From Schleiferilactobacillus harbinensis DSM 16991 (GTDB lineage Bacteria; Bacillota; Bacilli; Lactobacillales; Lactobacillaceae), in the NCBI RefSeq assembly GCF_000425885.1, contig NZ_AUEH01000028.1, positions 1-38,373 on the forward strand: a DNA stretch of 38,373 bases, written 5' to 3'. Made by a program: the position numbers and the translations under genes. Shown piece by piece: positions 34,132 to 38,373 of this stretch (the first letter of the stretch is position 1; the number at the start of each line of letters is the position of its first letter). The notes below the pieces were generated by a model, which had not been told where the DNA came from, ran no database searches, and saw only the letters and a program-made list of their open reading frames with translations.

Positions 34132-35003
34132 ATGTCCGATGAATACGGAAAGTCCGTTCGAATCATCCGTGAAAACCGGAATCTCAGTCTGAGCCAACTG
34201 TCGGACGGTATCGTTTCCAAATCGACCCTGGACAAATTTGAATTGGGCGACTCATCAATATCATTTGAAAACTTGTTGCCGCTTTTACAGCGTCTTCGCG
34301 TTTCTTTGTCCGAATTTCTATACCGTGTTAACGAGCACTCCACATCCTCTGTTACCCAAACCCTCCAAAAAGCCTCCCGTGCATACTCACGTAAAGATGT
34401 TCTTTCTTTGAAACGCCAGCTGTCGGAACTCGTCAATGAAAAGATATTGGAACCTAAAAATCTACCTTTTCATCGTCTCGATATTATTGCAGTGAAAGCC
34501 GCGCTGGGTATGCTCCAGAATGTCCCGCTGCCAAAGGAAGACGTTGACTTCGCCGTGTCCTATTTCTTGACCCAAAACGAATGGTTTCATTATGACCTGG
34601 CAATTCTTCAGTTTCTGCCGCCCTTTCTCACGAGTGATATACTTACCCAATTAGTCGATACGCTGTTTAAGAACATCCCAACCTTTTTCCACTCATGTCC
34701 AACATCACGTTAGCCACCAATATCCTCATCGCTGTCATTGGTCAGCTGATTATGGCAAATGCAATTAATGATGCAGAACACCTGATTTTGCGCACGCGTC
34801 GTGAATCCGCTATTGCTGCCTACCTCACCACCACCTTAACGCTTACTGAATATGAAGCAATTATTCAATATCGTCGCGGCAACCAGGCAAAGGCTGCTGA
34901 AAGCCACGAGACCCTCATCGCCTTTTTGAAAATATTGGACATGCACGACGCGATGAGCTCTTTGGATAGTTTGTGGGATCAGCTGACAACTGCCGCTGAG
35001 TAA
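34132..35003 (+). pseudogene. Rgg/MutR-type regulator, copy 1, frameshifted
   Basis: The ATG at 34132 (AAAGGGGG upstream) opens an Rgg-like protein: N-terminal XRE HTH (about 1-65: SLSQLSDGIVSKSTLDKFELG) and a helical TPR-like C-terminal domain. The frame closes at 34713 after FFHSCPTSR. The natural continuation (SNITLATNILIAV... to residue about 290) is in another frame, 34695-35003. Alignment by eye with the intact paralogue at 37039-37914 (NNADLVSDIVLSV) places a one-base deletion near 34694. With one base restored the length is 290 aa against 291 in the paralogue. Either a true frameshift or a sequencing error. Confidence 0.85.
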
Positions 35004-35065
35004 CACCTCCTCGTTTAACTTGTCTTCAGAATAAACGAATCGGTTCAGTTTGTCTCAAAGCGTGT

Positions 35066-35079
35066 ATAAAACGTTTACA
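35066..35079. promoter_or_regulatory. cre-like site in the gap after rgg copy 1
   Basis: ATAAAACGTTTACA reads on the minus strand as TGTAAACGTTTTAT, matching the CcpA consensus except near its end. No gene is clearly placed to use it. The 35004-35157 gap otherwise holds nothing I recognise and marks the join between the two duplicated units. Confidence 0.25.
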
Positions 35080-35157
35080 ATATATCTTTAATAATCTCGA
35101 AGGCTCAGCTAATTCAGCGGATTGACTCAACTCGGGAAAAACTCTGTTTCTTATAGT

Positions 35158-35297
35158 GGACAGCAATGCCCTGATCCGTTCCATCATTCATCGACGCCAA
35201 CGGCAAGATTCGTTACGAAGAGATCGTTGACGAACAAACCCGCGAACCCGACTACGATGCCGTGCTCTCCTTCCTGGAGACGCATTTTCACGACTAA
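35158..35297 (+). pseudogene. Remnant of the tpx 3' end
   Basis: The segment is nearly identical to the last 142 bp of tpx (33149-33290), covering about residues 121-166 and the stop codon. It is two bases shorter, with the loss near 35188, so even the remnant is frameshifted. The 5' three quarters of the gene are absent. It is followed by a copy of the tpx terminator. It marks the left border of the second duplicated unit. Confidence 0.92.
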
Positions 35298-35321
35298 CGC
35301 CTATTATTCATGATGCGAAAA

Positions 35322-35358
35322 AGAGACCGGGTTGCCTGTGATGGGCAATGCGGTCTCT
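35322..35358. terminator. Terminator copy 2 (T2), after the tpx remnant
   Basis: AGAGACCG (35322-35329) pairs with CGGTCTCT (35351-35358), with inner GTTGCC/GGGCAA. It lies just past the convergent small membrane protein gene (stop at 35378) and can serve as its terminator. Confidence 0.82.
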
Positions 35359-35377
35359 ATTCATGTTCAGTAAAAAA

Positions 35378-35569
35378 TCACGGCTTACGCTGTTCCCTCC
35401 GTAAAGATACCCACGCCAGCAATCCAAGCCGGTAAACCACGTACAGCACAGCCGACCACACAACAAAAATCGTAAAGATCTGGTATACCGATTGATTCAG
35501 CATAGAAATGACAATAAACCCTGCGACAGCAAGGATAAACAGAATCAGGATACCACCGTTCTTCTTCAC
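35378..35569 (-). CDS. Small two-helix membrane protein, function unknown
   Basis: This 63-aa protein starts at GTG 35569 with an excellent GGAGGTGATCC upstream. Two hydrophobic segments (about 5-23 and 29-52) are followed by a basic tail (RREQRKP). It is 21 bp downstream of the other small membrane protein gene, forming a two-gene operon between terminator copies T2 and T3. No family recognised; size and context would suit an immunity-type or toxin-like membrane peptide, but that is speculation. Confidence 0.72.
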   Translation of the reverse strand: MKKNGGILILFILAVAGFIVISMLNQSVYQIFTIFVVWSAVLYVVYRLGLLAWVSLRREQRKP

Positions 35570-35590
35570 GGGATCACCTCCGTTGTTGGT

Positions 35591-35869
35591 TCAGCGCCGC
35601 GATGATTTTTCTTTGATTAAAGCAGTCATTAACACCACCGCAAACAACACAACAAAAGGCATAACCATCATCGTGGCGCCGGGTCCACCCTGGATCATGT
35701 CCCACACGATGAACCCGATAAAGCCAACGCCGACGACAATAACGGGCAAATAGAAAGAGCGGCCGAGGACGGTGTACCACTTACCCGTCGCTGATCGGCG
35801 TACCGATGCGGCAATGACAACGACAATGATTGCGGCAATGAAAATAATTGAAACCAGCAATGTACCCAT
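35591..35869 (-). CDS. Small three-helix membrane protein, function unknown
   Basis: The preferred start is the ATG at 35869 (92 aa), with GAGG 7 nt upstream; the ATG at 35887 is possible. Three hydrophobic segments (about 2-22, 40-58 and 66-85) are separated by short polar loops, with a basic C-terminus KEKSSRR. It is the first gene of the pair with the 63-aa membrane protein. A good cre-like site lies about 40 bp upstream. Confidence 0.72.
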   Translation of the reverse strand: MGTLLVSIIFIAAIIVVVIAASVRRSATGKWYTVLGRSFYLPVIVVGVGFIGFIVWDMIQGGPGATMMVMPFVVLFAVVLMTALIKEKSSRR

Positions 35870-35904
35870 ATCCGCGCCTCTTTTCATCCCTATCAGATAA
35901 TTTT

Positions 35905-35918
35905 AGCAAGCGTTTTCC
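35905..35918 (-). promoter_or_regulatory. Strong cre candidate before the small-membrane-protein pair
   Basis: On the minus strand GGAAAACGCTTGCT matches TGWAARCGYTWNCW at 13 of 14 positions. It lies about 36 bp upstream of the 35869 start, where it could overlap the promoter, suggesting carbon-catabolite control. Confidence 0.5.
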
Positions 35919-35960
35919 GTCTCGTTAATTAATTGGCCCAATCGGCCGAAATGCATGAAA

Positions 35961-36045
35961 AGAGACCGCATTGCCATTATGGATTTCTGCGGTCTCTATT
36001 CGGTTGTGTGGGTGTCCAACATTGCTTGCTATCATCCTTTCGCAA
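35961..36045. repeat. Terminator copy 3 (T3) and remnant of the 166-aa protein gene end
   Basis: AGAGACCG (35961-35968) pairs with CGGTCTCT (35990-35997). The following stretch 36005-36045 repeats 33358-33397 with few changes; it holds, on the minus strand, the last codons of the 166-aa membrane-anchored protein (LRKDDSK) but nothing more of it. So this is the same terminator/gene-end junction as after tpx, now placed against a different gene (ending at 36053). Confidence 0.88.
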
Positions 36046-36052
36046 AAAGTCG

Positions 36053-36475
36053 CTATTCAGCGCCCTTCTTCGCGATTTGGATGCTGTTCGGATTGATCAT
36101 CGTAATAAGATACTTGGGTGAAGCGGTCAGGATATCTCTTATATTGTCAATATCTCCAGTGAAGTTTGTCCCAATGGCTAAATGCTTCTCCGTGAGAACA
36201 AGACTCATCGGAAACTTTGTAATTTTGCCAATTTGATGCTCGATCTCTTGAGCGTTCTTGTTTTGACGAACATACGGAATGGCCGTATTCGCTGCTGCTG
36301 GCATGGTCATCGCCTGCATTGTAATTCCAGTCAATGCACCTGCGATTACATTACGTGCCGTATTCTCTTTGAACTGTGTCGATAATCCGAAGAGTAGTGC
36401 AATGGATTTGACGCCCAATACGCTGATTGCACTTGCCCCGGATTTCATCCGTTCTGCAAGCTCTGCAATTTCCAC
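36053..36475 (-). CDS. Protein of unknown function with possible PH-like domain (140 aa)
   Basis: The preferred start is GTG 36475 with GGAGGAG 9 nt upstream; the TTG at 36493 overlaps that ribosome site. The N-terminal half has a helix (AELAERMKSG) and a hydrophobic, Ala/Met-rich stretch (about residues 42-67). The C-terminal half (FPMSLVLTEKHLAIG ... KYLITMINPNSIQI) has the alternating pattern of bacterial PH-like domains, where VLTEKHLAI would match the common VTDKRL-type strand. Last gene in the minus-strand run starting at the candidate pheromone gene; probably part of the cargo controlled by the intact Rgg protein. Function unknown. Confidence 0.65.
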   Translation of the reverse strand: MEIAELAERMKSGASAISVLGVKSIALLFGLSTQFKENTARNVIAGALTGITMQAMTMPAAANTAIPYVRQNKNAQEIEHQIGKITKFPMSLVLTEKHLAIGTNFTGDIDNIRDILTASPKYLITMINPNSIQIAKKGAE

Positions 36476-36502
36476 TGTAATCAACTCCTCCAACGTAAAA
36501 AT

Positions 36503-36646
36503 TTATGGAATCAATAGACCATTTGATGTCACTCGAAACCGACCAGGCAAAGGATCAGTGTGGCAGTTTTCGCTGATGACTATAGGCCAATGTGTTTGTG
36601 CTACATCATCTAAGACCTTTTCAACTGCGCTGTTTACGACATTCAA
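36503..36646 (-). CDS. Possible small protein (47 aa) overlapping the end of the 82-aa gene
   Basis: A frame from TTG 36646 (or the TTG at 36667) to TAA at 36503 encodes a protein with balanced composition: NVVNSAVEKVLDDVAQTHW, then PIVISENCH, PGRFRV and GLLIP at the end. It overlaps the 3' end of the 82-aa membrane protein gene by about 26 bp and ends 28 bp before the next gene. It looks coding rather than chance, but no clear ribosome site is present, so it would depend on coupling. No family recognised. Confidence 0.4.
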   Translation of the reverse strand: MNVVNSAVEKVLDDVAQTHWPIVISENCHTDPLPGRFRVTSNGLLIP

Positions 36647-36869
36647 GGCGTATTGAAAATATGGCAAATGCAACGATCAACACCACAACTGCCGCTATAC
36701 TGATTAGCCGCCAACTGGTGCTATGAAAAATGTTCAATATCTTTTGAAGACCCAGTAGCGCAATCAGAACAAACGCACAAATGCGGGCTACTAAGAACCC
36801 CACACCTTTTCTTCTGCTGATTACTACCAGAAAGAGGACCAACGCGATACTGGCAATCTCAGCAAACAT
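36621..36869 (-). CDS. Small three-helix membrane protein (82 aa), function unknown
   Basis: From the ATG at 36869 the protein has three hydrophobic segments (about 3-17, 24-41 and 53-72) and a basic C-terminus (RLECRKQRS). GGGGTGTGGGTG upstream is a weak ribosome site; a longer frame runs to 36926. It lies 59 bp after the candidate pheromone gene on the same strand and is the first larger gene of the run. Possible immunity, sensing or transport role is inference only. Confidence 0.62.
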   Translation of the reverse strand: MFAEIASIALVLFLVVISRRKGVGFLVARICAFVLIALLGLQKILNIFHSTSWRLISIAAVVVLIVAFAIFSIRLECRKQRS

Positions 36870-36928
36870 AACACCCACACCCCATTTCGGCCTCACTTCA
36901 CATTTTGTAGTAAGCAATGATTCCAAGT

Positions 36929-37006
36929 TTAAATCAGAGGAATTGGATAAATCTCGTCAGATAGCAGTATACTGGTTGGGACTAAGGCTTTTACAATTTG
37001 ATTCAT
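36929..37006 (-). CDS. Candidate short hydrophobic peptide (SHP-like pheromone precursor), 25 aa
   Basis: An ATG at 37006 with AAAGGG 9 nt upstream opens a 25-codon frame. The N-terminus MNQIVKAL is short and basic, the middle is hydrophobic, and the C-terminal nonapeptide DEIYPIPLI begins with acidic residues and is otherwise hydrophobic. This is the layout of streptococcal SHP precursors, whose mature forms typically begin with Asp or Glu. It is divergent from the intact rgg gene with 32 bp between start codons, the arrangement known for Rgg-SHP pairs. It was too short for usual gene calling. The promoter would have to lie in the rgg 5' end, where only weak boxes are seen. Confidence 0.5.
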   Translation of the reverse strand: MNQIVKALVPTSILLSDEIYPIPLI

Positions 37007-37038
37007 CACTTTCGACCCTTTCATAAGGGGGGAAACCG

Positions 37039-37914
37039 TTGTCAGAAGAAATTGGAAATACCTTCTACACATTCCGTACCAAAGATCGCAAATTTACCGT
37101 TAAACAGGTATCCGCAGACATAATGAGCGAATCATCGTTACGCAGATTTGAGCTGGGCCAAACGTCTCCTTACCTAGCAACGGTCCTACCACTCCTAGAT
37201 AAGCTTAGAATTACACCTTCTGAGTTTTTTGCTCGGCAAAACAACTTCAACCCAACGCAAGTATCCGCTTTTTACAGTTCAGTCGCTCACGCCTACAACG
37301 ATAGGGACGTCATCAAGTTAGATGGTATGCTGTCTGATTTGATAAAGACTCACCCAGATAAACCAACTGACTTGCCGTTTGGTCGTCTCGACAAGATAAC
37401 CATCCAGGCAGCGAGTGGTATGTTGCGGGGTCAACCGTTGCCGATAGCCGATATCAACTTCGTGATGAATTATCTGCGTTCGCAGCGTAATTGGTTTAAT
37501 TATGACCTCAATATGCTGCGTTATTTCCCCGTATTTTTGCCAGCCGAGGATCTCATTTGGCTTGCTCAGAACATTTTTGCCCATGCGTTGGCATATATTA
37601 ATGTCCTGAATAACGCTGATTTGGTGAGTGATATTGTATTAAGTGTCACCAATGCACTCATTATTTCAGCAAAGGACTACGATGAGGCTCAAAGTCTGCT
37701 GAGCATCTCCCACCACACTGATGCTTTAAAAGGAAAACTCGAATTCTCCGTGCATCGGAAAGCCCTGGAAGCAGCCATCATATTTCATCAAGGTGATCGC
37801 CATGGCGCTGAAGAAATGCACGCTGGAGTTCTTGCTACCTTGAAGGAATATGAGGCCGACTGGGACATTCGGCAAGTGGAGGCCATGTGGCCCTTGCTGA
37901 CGAAGAAAGATTGA
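37039..37914 (+). CDS. Rgg/GadR/MutR-type transcriptional regulator, copy 2 (intact)
   Basis: This is a predicted peptide-responsive regulator of 291 aa, starting at TTG 37039 with GGGGGG 6 nt upstream. The N-terminal XRE HTH (about 1-65) has the Rgg pattern FYTFRTKDRKFTVKQVSADIMSESSLRRFELG in its key parts (VKQVSADIMS, SLRRFELG, ITPSEFF). The C-terminal 225 residues are all-helical, as in the TPR-like peptide-binding domain of Rgg/PlcR proteins. It is a full-length paralogue of the frameshifted gene at 34132-35003. It is divergent from the 25-codon SHP-like ORF and a run of small genes, its probable targets. Confidence 0.88.
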   Translation: MSEEIGNTFYTFRTKDRKFTVKQVSADIMSESSLRRFELGQTSPYLATVLPLLDKLRITPSEFFARQNNFNPTQVSAFYSSVAHAYNDRDVIKLDGMLSDLIKTHPDKPTDLPFGRLDKITIQAASGMLRGQPLPIADINFVMNYLRSQRNWFNYDLNMLRYFPVFLPAEDLIWLAQNIFAHALAYINVLNNADLVSDIVLSVTNALIISAKDYDEAQSLLSISHHTDALKGKLEFSVHRKALEAAIIFHQGDRHGAEEMHAGVLATLKEYEADWDIRQVEAMWPLLTKKD

Positions 37915-38203
37915 CGTTTTCTTTTACCTGATCACCTTCCTTTTCCTTTCTGTACCCAAGATAACATCTATGCTCCGGCCTGGGAAGCGTTTTCGCACAA
38001 GTGCCCGACCACTATTTTTTGAATATACCAAAAGCGCTTGTGTCACCTGGGTTTCTCGCAAAACTGAATAATTCCGGCGTGCATGTCAACGCCGACGATA
38101 AAATGACATTTTTTGCCGATTAGAAAATGTTGTTTTTTGCCGGTTTAGTTGAGCTGCGTTTCTCCTTTCCAATTAGTGGTGATGCTTCAGTTAGGCCAGA
38201 GGC
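37915..38203. other. Gap between rgg and istB, IS21-type end
   Basis: No gene is seen. The right half holds two direct repeats, AAAATGACATTTTTTGCCG (from 38100) and AAAATGTTGTTTTTTGCCG (from 38124), 24 bp apart. IS21-family ends carry such tandem internal repeats as transposase-binding sites. A hairpin CGGCGT-N8-ACGCCG lies at 38075-38094. The exact tip of the element could not be fixed. Confidence 0.6.
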
Positions 38204-38373
38204 CTAACCAGTATCATTCGGTGCTTTGTCCGCTTTGGGCTCTGTGATATGGCCCTTCATGCGGTATGACCGGCCGTTGATCCGAATCACGCGGGAGTGG
38301 TGCACCAGTCGATCAAGAATGGCATTAGCCAGAGTCTTGTCGGCGAATGTATCGCCCCACTTGGAGAGGGCAA
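38204..38373 (-). mobile_element. istB: IS21-family element, C-terminal end of istB (cut by window edge)
   Basis: The minus strand encodes the last 55 or so residues of an IstB-like helper ATPase: LSKWGDTFADKTLANAILDRLVHHS and then SYRMKG, closing at TAG 38204-38206. The WG(D/E)xFxDxxLAxAILDRLxHH pattern is diagnostic of IstB, the AAA+ partner of the IS21 transposase. The ATPase motifs and istA are beyond the window. The end repeats to the left confirm orientation, with the element running off to the right. Confidence 0.88.

Noticed and set aside
35122-35313. 63-codon plus-strand open frame
   Set aside because: It is an out-of-frame reading of the tpx remnant, explained by the 2-bp loss.
37983-38050. 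cre-like sequences around AAGCGTTTTCG and AAAGCGCTTG
   Set aside because: Several mismatches to the consensus and no gene in a suitable position.
1-38373. CRISPR array, rRNA or tRNA genes
   Set aside because: No regularly spaced direct repeats and no recognisable structural RNA gene other than the TPP riboswitch and leader elements were seen.

Overview
The window looks like chromosome from a relatively GC-rich lactobacillus (Bacillota, Lactobacillaceae; a Schleiferilactobacillus- or Lacticaseibacillus-like genome is my guess). The signs are GGAGG-type ribosome sites with many GTG/TTG starts, a PyrR-type pyr attenuator, a TPP-controlled ykoEDC operon, ClpL, Tpx, GH1 6-phospho-beta-glucosidase, GPH sugar symporters and Rgg regulators. 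No rRNA, tRNA or CRISPR array was seen.

Layout. 0.3-3.1 kb: a lactococcin-972-type ABC exporter whose membrane subunit is split by an in-frame amber codon. 3.4-6.0 kb: a phospho-beta-glucosidase and, divergently, rlmN. 6.1-7.6 kb: pyrF-pyrE behind a complete promoter, PyrR site and attenuator. 7.7-8.7 kb: an XRE/antitoxin-like protein and a Fic protein whose 5' end seems damaged. 8.7-11.2 kb: a DevC/MacB-like ABC pair with a divergent TetR regulator. 11.2-14.8 kb: a HAD phosphatase, then a TPP riboswitch and the ykoE-ykoD-ykoC thiamine-precursor ECF transporter. 14.9-25.4 kb: metabolic and transport genes (MFS carriers, nitroreductase, two GNATs, a large lipase-like protein with an altered nucleophile elbow, a quinone-oxidoreductase-like MDR, a pentapeptide-repeat protein, a GPH symporter). 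25.4-26.9 kb: a cytoplasmic GH5 glycosidase that appears co-transcribed with the GPH symporter. 27.2-29.3 kb: clpL with a hairpin-rich leader. 29.5-33.3 kb: a small orphan protein, an MFS carrier, an amino-acid permease and tpx.

The most unusual part is 33.1-37.9 kb, visibly more AT-rich than the rest. It reads as two tandem copies of one unit: tpx 3' end, a characteristic AGAGACCG/CGGTCTCT terminator, cargo genes on the minus strand, and a divergent Rgg-type regulator. Copy 1 has intact tpx, a 166-residue membrane-anchored protein and a frameshifted rgg. Copy 2 has a tpx remnant, three or more different small cargo genes, a third terminator copy, and an intact rgg. Directly divergent from the intact rgg is a previously unlisted 25-codon ORF with the shape of a short hydrophobic peptide (SHP) pheromone, ending DEIYPIPLI. 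I infer a peptide-sensing Rgg module with exchangeable cargo. The window ends in the istB end of an IS21-family element.

All calls come from reading the sequence; no database search was run.
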